From: Rheinheimera pacifica
GTDB taxonomy: Bacteria > Pseudomonadota > Gammaproteobacteria > Enterobacterales > Alteromonadaceae
Direction of reading: 5' to 3'
DNA length: 64,000 bases
Assembly (NCBI RefSeq): GCF_900108485.1
Contig: NZ_FNXF01000011.1
Location: 1 to 64,000, forward strand
In this document: piece by piece, positions 42,796-50,372 of the stretch
Layout of the letters: each line of letters begins with the position of its first letter
How positions within the stretch are numbered: the stretch's first letter is position 1
The notes under the pieces: generated by a model
What the model saw: only the letters and a program-made list of their open reading frames with translations
Database searches by the model: none
Told to the model about the DNA's origin: nothing
Position numbers and translations under genes: made by a program

Positions 42796-43584
42796 TCAGT
42801 TGCTATAGCGCATACGCATGCGTAAACCCGCTAAGCCTGCTGCAAACAGTAAAATGCTGGCAGGTGCCGGAATATCATTTCCCGGATCAACCTGATCACC
42901 AATAAAACCGATCAGGTTTTTGGTTAACTCCTGTGAATTGGGTAAATCAAACTGATTCATCATAAAATTCACATCCAGGATCGTGGTTAACGCACCAGCC
43001 ATTGCATTACTCAGGCTGCCTACACCAAAAGCCACACCCGAGCCCATAGAGCCGTCAGCACGTGACGTGATCCACTGGCCAGTACCGTTATCCATAAAAC
43101 AGCCAGAGGCAGCATAGGTTACTTCGCTTACTGCATTAGGGCCGGTAAATGGGGCGTGTACCATCTGCGTGCCATCAAAACAGCCATCGAAGCCAAGAGC
43201 CCCGCCACCTAACAACTCGATAAGCTCCAGTACCGAATTATTCCGGTCCATAAAGCTTGAGTTTTCACCCATTAAAAATAAACCACCACCATTACCGAGG
43301 TAGTTCATGTAGGTATTTTGTGCTGCAGAATCCAGTGCGGCAGCATTAAAAAAACGCACATCCCACACCTGGCTATAACCTGAAATATCGGCCAGCAGGC
43401 TATCAACAATAGTAACTGTATTACCTACAGCTAAATGTAATGCCTGCAAGTTCGCCGTTAATGCATTGGTAGTACCCACTTCTGTAGTTTGATCTGCACC
43501 ATTTATAATAAGAATTGGGCCGGCAGACACTGTGCCAGACAAGGCAAGGCCCGCCACACACAGTAAATGTTTTAATGTTTTCAT
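42796..43584 (-). CDS. PEP-CTERM-type exported protein
   Basis: A 262-residue protein with a signal peptide (MKTLKHLLCVAGLALSGTVSA) and a C-terminal sorting tail: IPAPASILLFAAGLAGLRMRMRYSN, meaning a Pro-Ala-Pro motif, a hydrophobic helix and a basic end. Such tails are cut by an exosortase (EpsH/XrtA), none of which is in the window. The middle (25-235) resembles a class I glutamine amidotransferase-like or ThuA-like fold by ILIINGADQTTEV and GGGLFLMGENSSF, but no catalytic Cys is seen. It probably ends up in the extracellular matrix or outer surface. Confidence 0.82.
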   Translation of the reverse strand: MKTLKHLLCVAGLALSGTVSAGPILIINGADQTTEVGTTNALTANLQALHLAVGNTVTIVDSLLADISGYSQVWDVRFFNAAALDSAAQNTYMNYLGNGGGLFLMGENSSFMDRNNSVLELIELLGGGALGFDGCFDGTQMVHAPFTGPNAVSEVTYAASGCFMDNGTGQWITSRADGSMGSGVAFGVGSLSNAMAGALTTILDVNFMMNQFDLPNSQELTKNLIGFIGDQVDPGNDIPAPASILLFAAGLAGLRMRMRYSN

Positions 43585-43734
43585 GCTTCACTCCGTGAAT
43601 TAGTCTTGCCTGATATGGCAAAGGCACAGAGCAACATTCGAGCCACTAAATATAGCATTTCAAAAACAGCAGCTTATATTCTAAATTGCTTAATAACGCA
43701 GAACCAACGTAAAAAAAACCGACAAACAACACAC

Positions 43735-44298
43735 TTAACTGGCTGGCGATTTGCTTAAACGGCGCCATAAATACAGACCGTACCAGGCATTAAACCAAAA
43801 GCCGGTATACACAATAGCGGTAAGGTGTAATTCGCGCGAAAAATACAGCGGCACCGCCAGCGTATTCACAATCAGCCAAAACCACCAGGTTTCCAGCTTG
43901 CGGTTCATCAGTAAAAACTGGGCAATCACGCTGAACATTAAAATGGCCGAGTCAACAAAGGGCGCGTAGGCATCAGTAAAGCGGTGCAATACAAAGCCAT
44001 ACAGCAAGGTAACCAGCATTGCCAGGGCAGCATAAGCCAGCAAGCGGATAAATGGTGCTGAGGTTACTGCTTTAACACCACTGGAGCGGCCCCACTGATA
44101 CCAGCCAATAAAGTTAGTGCCGATAAAAAACAGCATCAGCACCACTTCGGCATACAGTTTTACCTGATAAAACAGTACAGAGAATAACGCACAGCCAATA
44201 ACGCCCAGCCACCAGGTATGAATGCTGTTACGTGCTGCCAGAAACACCGCCAGCAAATAAAAACCATTGGCGCCATATTCCAGATAAGTGAGGTTCAT
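43735..44298 (-). CDS. pnuC: PnuC-family nicotinamide riboside-type transporter
   Basis: A 187-residue protein with about seven transmembrane helices. The PnuC features are YLEYGANGFYLLAVFLAARNSIHTWWLGVIGCALF, TNFIGWYQW, and the NTLAVPLYFSRELHLTAIVYTGFWFNAWYGLYLW end, where aromatic and Asn residues bind the ligand. PnuC carries nicotinamide riboside; related PnuT carries thiamine, so the substrate cannot be fixed by sequence alone. It lies in the same direction as the DCC-family gene, 15 bp upstream of it in transcription order. Confidence 0.85.
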   Translation of the reverse strand: MNLTYLEYGANGFYLLAVFLAARNSIHTWWLGVIGCALFSVLFYQVKLYAEVVLMLFFIGTNFIGWYQWGRSSGVKAVTSAPFIRLLAYAALAMLVTLLYGFVLHRFTDAYAPFVDSAILMFSVIAQFLLMNRKLETWWFWLIVNTLAVPLYFSRELHLTAIVYTGFWFNAWYGLYLWRRLSKSPAS

Positions 44299-44313
44299 CA
44301 GGGTTCCCTGCAG

Positions 44314-44721
44314 TTAAAAACGATCATTACCGCCAATACCAAGGTTATTAATTTTGCGTTTGCCCAGCAGTTTCAGCAGCAGGTTGCGGCAAAAGCGTAA
44401 CAGCGGATACAGCCACTTTGCCAGCCGTTTTGATTTAAATAAGTGATAATTCAGCCGGTTAAATAACCCGCTGCGGCTACTAAGCAGCGACAGCATATAA
44501 ATAGCGTCACTGCCGTAGTACCAGTTGTCACCCATTTTCAGCACCATGCCCTGATCAATATCCAGCCCCTGAGCGGTAATTTGCTGCATTATCTCAGTGT
44601 CTTCGCGGGCGTTAATCAGTTTAAGCTCGCCGACACTCTGGCGAATACGTACCATCTGGCAATAGGCATTGCAGGCCGGGCAGTCTTTGTCGTAAATCAG
44701 CAGGATGGGGGTTTCAGCCAT
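44314..44721 (-). CDS. DCC/DUF393 thiol-disulfide oxidoreductase-like protein
   Basis: A 135-residue thioredoxin-fold protein of the DCC (DUF393) family, with the redox motif DKDCPACNAYC: a CPAC pair after a short strand ILLIYDKDC. The middle segment GLDIDQGMVLKMGDNWYYGSDAIYML is typical for DUF393. It is probably cytoplasmic or membrane-associated; the partner is unknown. Its start overlaps the stop of the racemase gene by one base, and it lies just upstream of pnuC, so the three form one unit. Confidence 0.85.
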   Translation of the reverse strand: MAETPILLIYDKDCPACNAYCQMVRIRQSVGELKLINAREDTEIMQQITAQGLDIDQGMVLKMGDNWYYGSDAIYMLSLLSSRSGLFNRLNYHLFKSKRLAKWLYPLLRFCRNLLLKLLGKRKINNLGIGGNDRF

Positions 44722-45440
44722 TAGGGAGCTTTGCCGGTATTTAGGTTATCAGTTAGTGCCAGTCTAACAGCTGCAGCGGCGTGGATCACCGTAGTATCAA
44801 ACAGCGGCACGGCGGCATCAGCTTTGCCCACCAGTAAACCAATTTCGGTGCAGCCAAGAATAATGCCATCCACGCCTTGCCAGGCAAGGCCGGCCATCAT
44901 CTTGCGCACGGCTTGTTTAGATTCAGATGTAATGACACCCAGACATAGTTCCTGATAAATAATCTGATGCAGGCTGTCTTGTTCGGTTTCATTTGGCAGC
45001 AGCACTTCAATACCGTGTAACTCAGTTAGCCGCTCGCGGTAAAAGGGTTGCTGCATGGTAAATTTGGTGCCAAGCAGCCCGACACGGCTGCAACCTGCCT
45101 GCTTTATTGCAGCGGCGGTAGCATCGGCGATATGCAGCAGCGGAATACTCACTGCAGCTTCAATGCTGCCGGCTACTTTATGCATGGTGTTGGTACAAAG
45201 TACAATAAAATCGGCGCCAGCCGCCTCAAGCGAGCGCGCGGCATCGGCCAACACAACACCAGCGCCGTCCCAATCGCTGGCATGCTGCAGGCGCTCAATT
45301 TCATAAAAATCAACGCTGACTAAAATACATTTGGCAGAGTGCAGCCCACCCAGTTGCTGTTTTACACCTTCGTTAAGCAGGCGGTAATAAGGAATAGTCG
45401 ACTCCCAGCTCATACCACCGATAAGGCCAATGGTTTTCAT
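44721..45440 (-). CDS. Aspartate/glutamate racemase family protein
   Basis: A 239-residue racemase. It begins IGLIGGMSWESTIPYYRLLN and has the two catalytic cysteines in VLCTNTMHK (near residue 85) and ILGCTEIGLL (near 198), the cofactor-independent two-base arrangement. It resembles E. coli YgeA, which has broad amino-acid racemase activity, so the exact substrate is open. First gene of a minus-strand unit with the DCC protein and PnuC. Confidence 0.88.
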   Translation of the reverse strand: MKTIGLIGGMSWESTIPYYRLLNEGVKQQLGGLHSAKCILVSVDFYEIERLQHASDWDGAGVVLADAARSLEAAGADFIVLCTNTMHKVAGSIEAAVSIPLLHIADATAAAIKQAGCSRVGLLGTKFTMQQPFYRERLTELHGIEVLLPNETEQDSLHQIIYQELCLGVITSESKQAVRKMMAGLAWQGVDGIILGCTEIGLLVGKADAAVPLFDTTVIHAAAAVRLALTDNLNTGKAP

Positions 45441-45580
45441 ATATACCCCAAAGCTTAAAAGTAAATACTCAATCTACAAGACACCAAATAGAAGATATAC
45501 TGCTACATATTTGAAATTAACTTGTTAAATAAAAGAGTCATGTGTTATTTTTAGCTTCTTTTGAGCAACAAGGAATAGTT

Positions 45581-46228
45581 ATGCAATCTTCATACGTCAA
45601 TCAGCAGTATAAACAAAATCCACTTAAATTCCTGATTCAGTTGATGGATTTGCGAAGCTTCACTACGAAATTGGAAAAGCTGGATGGAGCAATGTACATA
45701 CTGACAGGCATAGTTACATACAGATGCCTACATCATCACGAAATACAAAAAATTAACGCAGCAGTATTGAACTTGCGAAGCTATGACGGACCGCTTTTTG
45801 GACATTTATTTGGCATTATCGGCCAGCTCAGCGCGAATCCATACTGGTATTGCTGGAGCTTATCAGACGAAGAGCTAAGACAATTTTTCGGTGTAAATGA
45901 CAAAGCAAAATCAGCGTTAAGTTACATCGGTGTTGACGTTTCAGGACTTATCACTGCCTCTGGTATTGCCGGTGCACTCTTGGCTGTCTACAAGGGCGGT
46001 ATCAAAGCAGGCTTGACCAATACTGCAGCACAAGCGAGCAATTACTCTTTGACAAAAGATGTAGCTACGGCAGGTAAAGCTGGAGGTAACGTTGCGAAGA
46101 GTGCAGCTATAGCTGCGGCGTGTGTTACGATATTTGCTTCTGTTTTATTGGCAATGACGTCAACGAATGCAAAAAATGCTAAACGAGAATTAATGCTTCG
46201 TGGGCTTTTGAACATGGACGAGGTTTAA
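45581..46228 (+). CDS. Unknown membrane protein, first gene of a three-gene coupled unit
   Basis: A 215-residue protein that I do not recognise. The N-terminal 100 residues are soluble, with HHHE and many aromatic residues (NPYWYCWSLSD). Two Gly/Ala-rich hydrophobic stretches follow (about 113-138, GVDVSGLITASGIAGALLAVYKGG, and 170-192, AAIAAACVTIFASVLLAMTS), separated by a polar loop of Asn and Thr; the end is charged. ATG 45581 has AGGAATAG before it; an upstream TTG at 45542 is unlikely. The stop overlaps the next ATG (TAATG). Base composition is lower in GC than neighbours. The pattern of a soluble part plus hydrophobic hairpin recalls pore-forming toxins, but that is speculative. Confidence 0.65.
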   Translation: MQSSYVNQQYKQNPLKFLIQLMDLRSFTTKLEKLDGAMYILTGIVTYRCLHHHEIQKINAAVLNLRSYDGPLFGHLFGIIGQLSANPYWYCWSLSDEELRQFFGVNDKAKSALSYIGVDVSGLITASGIAGALLAVYKGGIKAGLTNTAAQASNYSLTKDVATAGKAGGNVAKSAAIAAACVTIFASVLLAMTSTNAKNAKRELMLRGLLNMDEV

Positions 46229-46497
46229 TGTTGGGATATTTGTTTTGGTCTGTAGCGGCGCTATTTGGCGCCGTTTGGACCATAAAGATTTTAGCAACAA
46301 TTACTGCAGACAAAACAAATTTAAGGTCTCGCATTTTTTATTCTGCTATGCATGCTGTATTACTTTGCGGCGCCTGCGTTATGGCTCTGGGTATATTCGG
46401 CGTCACACTTACTTGGACGGGCAAGCTAAGCATCCTGGTAGTAGTGCTGTTACATAATGGTTTCTCTCTATGGCAGATTAGCCGAAATGAAAATTAA
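46228..46497 (+). CDS. Small three-helix membrane protein
   Basis: An 89-residue protein with three hydrophobic helices (about 3-23, 38-58 and 64-80) and no recognised motif. The ATG overlaps the stop of the previous gene (TAATG), and its own 3' end overlaps the next gene by 11 bp, so all three are translationally coupled. It could be an immunity or accessory protein for its neighbours; this rests on position and topology only. Confidence 0.6.
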   Translation: MLGYLFWSVAALFGAVWTIKILATITADKTNLRSRIFYSAMHAVLLCGACVMALGIFGVTLTWTGKLSILVVVLLHNGFSLWQISRNEN

Positions 46498-46855
46498 AAC
46501 TGTATCAGGGTTTATGTTGCTAACATTTAGTGCTGCAGCAGCTAATTGGCATGAAGCCGGCTTGCAATCTGGCGCACTTACTATGTGCGCCCAACTACCA
46601 TACGAATTTTCAGCAGAACAAAAGAAAAGCTTTACCCAATTATCTGAAGCGTTGTACTTTGCCAGTGAAAAACACCCTGAGCGTAAGCAAGCGTTTCTGG
46701 ATGGCACAATGAGCTTTTTATCCAGCCTTGAGCGTGGCGAAAAGGCTGTTTTCAGCGATGGTGAAAGCGCAGTAATGGCTACATTAACTACTGAAAAGTG
46801 CTTAAGTTATGCAGCAGCTGCTGGAGTTACTTTATCGTCAGCAGAAACTCAGTGA
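46487..46855 (+). CDS. Small exported protein with two cysteines
   Basis: A 122-residue protein with a signal peptide (MKIKTVSGFMLLTFSAAAA). The mature domain is helical and has two Cys (about 33 and 103), possibly a disulfide. It has no homology I recognise. The ATG at 46487 is chosen because it starts the signal peptide; an upstream in-frame ATG at 46457 would add ten residues without a better signal. It overlaps the previous gene by 11 bp and ends 80 bp before the attC site on the other strand. Confidence 0.62.
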   Translation: MKIKTVSGFMLLTFSAAAANWHEAGLQSGALTMCAQLPYEFSAEQKKSFTQLSEALYFASEKHPERKQAFLDGTMSFLSSLERGEKAVFSDGESAVMATLTTEKCLSYAAAAGVTLSSAETQ

Positions 46856-46935
46856 GCTCTCTTTTTAAAATGAAACTTTATGTTCGTTCGCTACTTAAAA
46901 GCCATAACAACTGAATCTGATCCTATGTGTTATAA

Positions 46936-46983
46936 ATTTAACACCGCATTCAGCGGCTTGTCCGCTGAAATGCTTTGTTAAAT
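46936..46983 (-). other. Integron attC recombination site
   Basis: Read on the minus strand, the site has R'' ATTTAAC (46983-46977) and R' GTTAAAT (46942-46936), which are exact complements and fit RYYYAAC/GTTRRRY. Between them are 3-base spacers, L'' GCATTTCAGCGG and L' CCGCTGAATGC around a five-base loop. L'' has one extra T relative to L', the extrahelical base on the gene-proximal side that is seen in known attC sites such as aadA. Length is 48 bp. The SEC-C gene stop codon lies within R''. No integrase or second attC was found. Confidence 0.82.
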
Positions 46984-48168
46984 GCGTTCTATAGATACTA
47001 TTGAACCTGGAGTTTCACTGCTGACCAAGTCATCTATTTCAAAATGCACAGTATAATTCTCTGACATTGCAAGATTGTATATAGCTATTTTTTTATCATC
47101 TCTAAGGTTACTCCACCAATCTAGATTAAAAAAAGCATTTTCTGCGTATGCGAAAATACATTTCGTCAACCATGATTTAACGAACATCGGACCCTTTTCA
47201 AAAACATCTTCTAAGTATTTTTCTATAACCTTATGCTCTTTCAAGTAAGATACCACATAGGCCGCACAACCATTTACAGTCACAGTAGACAAAGCAAAAT
47301 GTTGAAACAGATACATAGGATCACCTAAGTTCTGAATTTTGACGCCACTAATATTGTAATATGGCGACATTGAAGCGCTAACAGAAAGAGAGAGTGGTTT
47401 ATCCAGCACAATCACATAGGAATAGAGCGAATTGTACTTACCTTGTATTCTTGCTTGCTCATATTTATCTTTAATTGATGAGATATCTTCAAACCCTTTG
47501 AACAAATCCCTTTTTAAGAGAAATAATTGTTCCTGAATAATTAATTGCTCACTCAGATCATAGCCTTTATCCAAGTTTTCTAATTGCCATATAACTGCTT
47601 CTTTAGCAGCATTTTTTTGATAGTACTCATGACAAACCGCTCGATATGAACTTGCCCAGCAATTCTCTGACTTAGCAATAAAGTCTTTTAATTCTATACC
47701 TTTAAATAACTCTGTATCATGATATTCACAGAACCCATAAAATATTGACGCTTCCGTTTTGATGCCTGTTTTTATGTCTCTTAGCTGTTCAAAACCATTT
47801 ATATTCCGATAGAAGGTTCCTACGTGACCATCTTTGGCCATACTGGACAACACTCTACCTCGCTGTACTGTATGAGCACCTTTTATTGGAAGTTTACAAT
47901 TTTTATGATCATAAGAAGCTGAGCAATATTTTTTACTATCAAAAATATTCGACAGCTGTTTTCTAACCTCTCCGTCACTTTTTTTACGATCCTTATGCCT
48001 ATCGAGATGACAGTCTTTATATAATTTTCCACTTTGACACCAGCAAGCTTCAAAATTTCCAGTTTGTGAAGCTTGGATGATTGCATAACAAAATCGATCT
48101 CTAGTTTCCTCATCAAATCTTCGCATCATATTGCTCAATCGTTCTGATAAGTCATCCATGTGTTTCAT
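46978..48168 (-). CDS. SEC-C motif protein, probable integron cassette gene
   Basis: A 396-residue protein with a SEC-C zinc motif near the N-terminus (C42, C44, C53, H54; CWCQSGKLYKDCH) and a second Cys/His set (C82, H88, C91, H99 in CSASYDHKNC..AHT). The remainder is helical and not recognised. The first ATG has GGGGA directly against it; the ATG at 48159 (third codon later) is better spaced. Base composition is clearly lower in GC than the core genes, pointing to transfer. Its TAA stop is inside the attC R'' box, which marks it as a cassette gene. Function unknown; SEC-C proteins often occur in accessory regions. Confidence 0.75.
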   Translation of the reverse strand: MKHMDDLSERLSNMMRRFDEETRDRFCYAIIQASQTGNFEACWCQSGKLYKDCHLDRHKDRKKSDGEVRKQLSNIFDSKKYCSASYDHKNCKLPIKGAHTVQRGRVLSSMAKDGHVGTFYRNINGFEQLRDIKTGIKTEASIFYGFCEYHDTELFKGIELKDFIAKSENCWASSYRAVCHEYYQKNAAKEAVIWQLENLDKGYDLSEQLIIQEQLFLLKRDLFKGFEDISSIKDKYEQARIQGKYNSLYSYVIVLDKPLSLSVSASMSPYYNISGVKIQNLGDPMYLFQHFALSTVTVNGCAAYVVSYLKEHKVIEKYLEDVFEKGPMFVKSWLTKCIFAYAENAFFNLDWWSNLRDDKKIAIYNLAMSENYTVHFEIDDLVSSETPGSIVSIERI

Positions 48169-48216
48169 TCCCCATTGAGCATTTTACGCTTATTCAACGG
48201 GTCGGCCCGTACTTAA

Positions 48217-48338
48217 AGACGGGGCAACCTGTACTTGTAAATATGATTTTCGCCAGAGTAATGATCATTTATAAAAAACACAACAATTTGAGCATTTATG
48301 ACATGCAGGTACAGCAGAAAGTACAGGTTACCCCGTCT
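48217..48338. repeat. 122-bp element with 20-bp terminal inverted repeats, MITE-like
   Basis: AGACGGGGCAACCTGTACTT (48217-48236) is the complement of 48319-48338 with one mismatch, around 82 bp of AT-rich non-coding DNA. The right arm is preceded by a nearby partial copy, GGTACAG. Clear target duplications were not seen. It lies 48 bp upstream of the SEC-C gene and could be a miniature transposable element or a long hairpin. The stretch from 48169 to 48444 otherwise has no gene. Confidence 0.6.
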
Positions 48339-48401
48339 AACAAGGGCAAGGAACTTAGGCAAACAGGTGATCTAGGCTGATCTGTACAAAGCGGCAGACA
48401 T

Positions 48402-48429
48402 AAAAAAACCTGCAAAATGCAGGTTTTTT
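48402..48429 (-). terminator. Terminator of the monooxygenase gene
   Basis: AAACCTGCA and TGCAGGTTT stem with A and T runs of seven and six bases, downstream of the minus-strand ABM gene. It may also work in the other direction. Confidence 0.8.
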
Positions 48430-48444
48430 CGGGTAATGGCTAAA

Positions 48445-48795
48445 TTACCCCAGCTTAGGCGCGTCGAAGTTGGCTGGTTCGTCGCTGTAAATACACACAT
48501 TCCAATCTGCTGCCAGGCCGGTTTCAGCCAGGCAGTAAGTTTCAAAGAAGTGCTTTATCTCGCTGCGCTGGCAGTGCGCTTCAAAACTTGGCAAGTCGGC
48601 CCAGATTTCGTTAAAAGCAATAGCGAAGCTTTTGCCTTCAGCAAACGGGCTGGCTATATGCCGGGTTACGATATACTGCAGGCAGCCGTCTTCGCGCAGG
48701 GTGTTCGGCTCCAGGCCTTGCAGTACTTTAAACAGCTCGTCTGCCTTGCCTGCTTTGGGCTGAAACTGGGCAACGCAATATACTTTTTTTGACAT
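48445..48795 (-). CDS. Antibiotic biosynthesis monooxygenase (ABM) family protein, putative quinol monooxygenase
   Basis: A 116-residue ABM-domain protein like YgiN: starts VYCVAQFQPKAGKADELFKVLQGLEPNTLREDGCLQY, where the split beta-alpha-beta ferredoxin-like fold begins, and has AIAFNEIWADLPSFEAHCQRSEIKHFFE in the second half. YgiN-type enzymes oxidise quinols. It follows nhaD by 19 bp in the same direction and may be co-transcribed with it. The reaction cannot be assigned further. Confidence 0.83.
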   Translation of the reverse strand: MSKKVYCVAQFQPKAGKADELFKVLQGLEPNTLREDGCLQYIVTRHIASPFAEGKSFAIAFNEIWADLPSFEAHCQRSEIKHFFETYCLAETGLAADWNVCIYSDEPANFDAPKLG

Positions 48796-48814
48796 AGTAA
48801 GTCCTTAATAAATG

Positions 48815-50296
48815 CTATTGCCCGGCGGCGCGGCTGGCTACATCGCCGACTATATGAAACAAGTCGGCGTTTAAATATAAATGCGTCATTACACTGGCGA
48901 TGTAACCCAGCAAAATAACCGGCGCCCATTTTAAATGGCCGGCAAAAGTATAATAACCGCGGGCCTGGCCCATTAACGCCACACCGGCGGCCGAACCAAC
49001 CGACAACAGGCTGCCACCGACACCGGCGGTTAAGGTGATCAGTAACCACTGGCCATGCGACATCGCCGGGTCCATGGTTAATACAGCGAACATTACCGGT
49101 ATGTTATCTACCACAGACGACATCAGGCCCAGTGCTACGTTAGCGTAGGTTGGGTCAAAGTTACCGTACAGGCCGTTAGATAACAGTTCCAGATACCCAA
49201 GGAAGCCCAGGCCGCCGACACACACCACCACGCCGTAGAAAAACAGCAGCGTATCCCACTCGGCACGCGCTACGCGGTTAAATACATCAAACGGCACTAC
49301 CTGGCCCAGCGCGCGGATGCGTTCCATATCACCTTCACGCTCGGCCAGCGCCCGTTTGCGCGCCAGAGAACCGGGTAACGTCATCCGCAGGAAGTAACCA
49401 AAAAATTGTAATAAACCCAGGCCGGTCATCATGCCCAGCACCGGCGGCAAACCCAGCACAGAATGGAACACAACCGATAAGGCAATGGTACAAATAAACA
49501 GCGTAAGAATGCGCAGCGCGCCGCGCTTTAACTCAACCACTTCTTCATCACCGTCATGCTTGCCGGGGTAACGGTTTTCAACAAAAAAGCTCATTATTGC
49601 GGCGGGTATCACAAAGTTAACCACAGCCGGGATAAACAACACGAAAAACTCGGCAAAGGTCACTTTTTCTGCCTGCCACACCATCAGGGTGGTAATGTCA
49701 CCAAAGGGGATAAAAGCGCCACCGGCATTGGCGGCCACCACTACACTGACACAGCACAGGCTGATAAAGCGCTTGTCACCTTCGGCCACTTTCATTACCA
49801 CGGCACACATCAGCATTGCTGTGGCCATATTGTTAGAGAACGTAGAAATACAAAATGCCAGCGCGCCGCAAATCCAGAACAGGCTGCGGTAACTAAAGCC
49901 CTTACGGATTAACCAGCTACGCAAGGCATCAAACAGCCGGCGTTCTTCCAACGCGCTGATGTAGGTCATAGCTACCAGCAAAAACAGCATCAGCTCGGCG
50001 TATTCCAGCAAGGTATGGCGAAACGACTCCTGGGCAACATCAGACATGCCCTGCTGGGTATAGTGCCAGCCAATCATGCCCCAGATAATACCGGCAGCCA
50101 CCAGCACCGGCTTGGATTTACGCAGATGAATTTTCTCTTCTGCCATCACCAGCATATAAGCAAAAGCAAATAGGCCCAAGGCAACGAAGCCCAACGTAGA
50201 ACCGGTAAGATCAATTGGCCCGGTATCGGCCAGAACAGAGGCTGGCAACAAGGCCAGTACAGCAATAAAAGCGGTGATAAATTTCATGTTTAACAT
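48815..50296 (-). CDS. nhaD: Na+/H+ antiporter NhaD
   Basis: A 493-residue sodium/proton antiporter of the NhaD/ArsB superfamily with about twelve helices and an N-terminal signal-like segment (MKFITAFIAVLALLPASVLA). Typical segments are STFSNNMATAMLMCAVVMKVAEGD, NAGGAFIPFGDITTLMVWQAEKV and GLMSSVVDNIPVMFAVLTMDP, which hold ion-binding residues. It helps in salt and alkaline tolerance. The start at 50296 (MLNMKF) or the internal ATG at 50287 are both possible. It may form an operon with the stress-protein and SulP genes upstream, but a terminator lies between. Confidence 0.92.
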   Translation of the reverse strand: MLNMKFITAFIAVLALLPASVLADTGPIDLTGSTLGFVALGLFAFAYMLVMAEEKIHLRKSKPVLVAAGIIWGMIGWHYTQQGMSDVAQESFRHTLLEYAELMLFLLVAMTYISALEERRLFDALRSWLIRKGFSYRSLFWICGALAFCISTFSNNMATAMLMCAVVMKVAEGDKRFISLCCVSVVVAANAGGAFIPFGDITTLMVWQAEKVTFAEFFVLFIPAVVNFVIPAAIMSFFVENRYPGKHDGDEEVVELKRGALRILTLFICTIALSVVFHSVLGLPPVLGMMTGLGLLQFFGYFLRMTLPGSLARKRALAEREGDMERIRALGQVVPFDVFNRVARAEWDTLLFFYGVVVCVGGLGFLGYLELLSNGLYGNFDPTYANVALGLMSSVVDNIPVMFAVLTMDPAMSHGQWLLITLTAGVGGSLLSVGSAAGVALMGQARGYYTFAGHLKWAPVILLGYIASVMTHLYLNADLFHIVGDVASRAAGQ

Positions 50297-50340
50297 CTTT
50301 ATTTCTGCGCAAGTAAAGTGTGTTGTTACACGGGTTGATA

Positions 50341-50367
50341 AAAAACAACCCGGCCAGGCCGGGTTGC
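50341..50367 (-). terminator. Terminator between the universal stress gene and nhaD
   Basis: CAACCCGGCC and GGCCGGGTTG stem, followed on the minus strand by a T-rich run of six. It ends the SulP-UspA unit. Confidence 0.85.
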
Positions 50368-50372
50368 AGTAA

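Noticed and set aside
45524-45530. GTTAAAT that could be the left junction of a plus-strand cassette holding the three unknown genes
   Set aside because: No matching R''/L boxes lie nearby, and the extra base in the attC at 46936-46983 is on the side that fits the minus-strand SEC-C gene, not the plus-strand genes.
48192-48341. A second attC near the 122-bp inverted repeat (ATTCAAC at 48192, GTCTAAC at 48335)
   Set aside because: The core-like heptamers have no matching partner boxes at usual spacing, and the 20-bp repeats are not in attC order.
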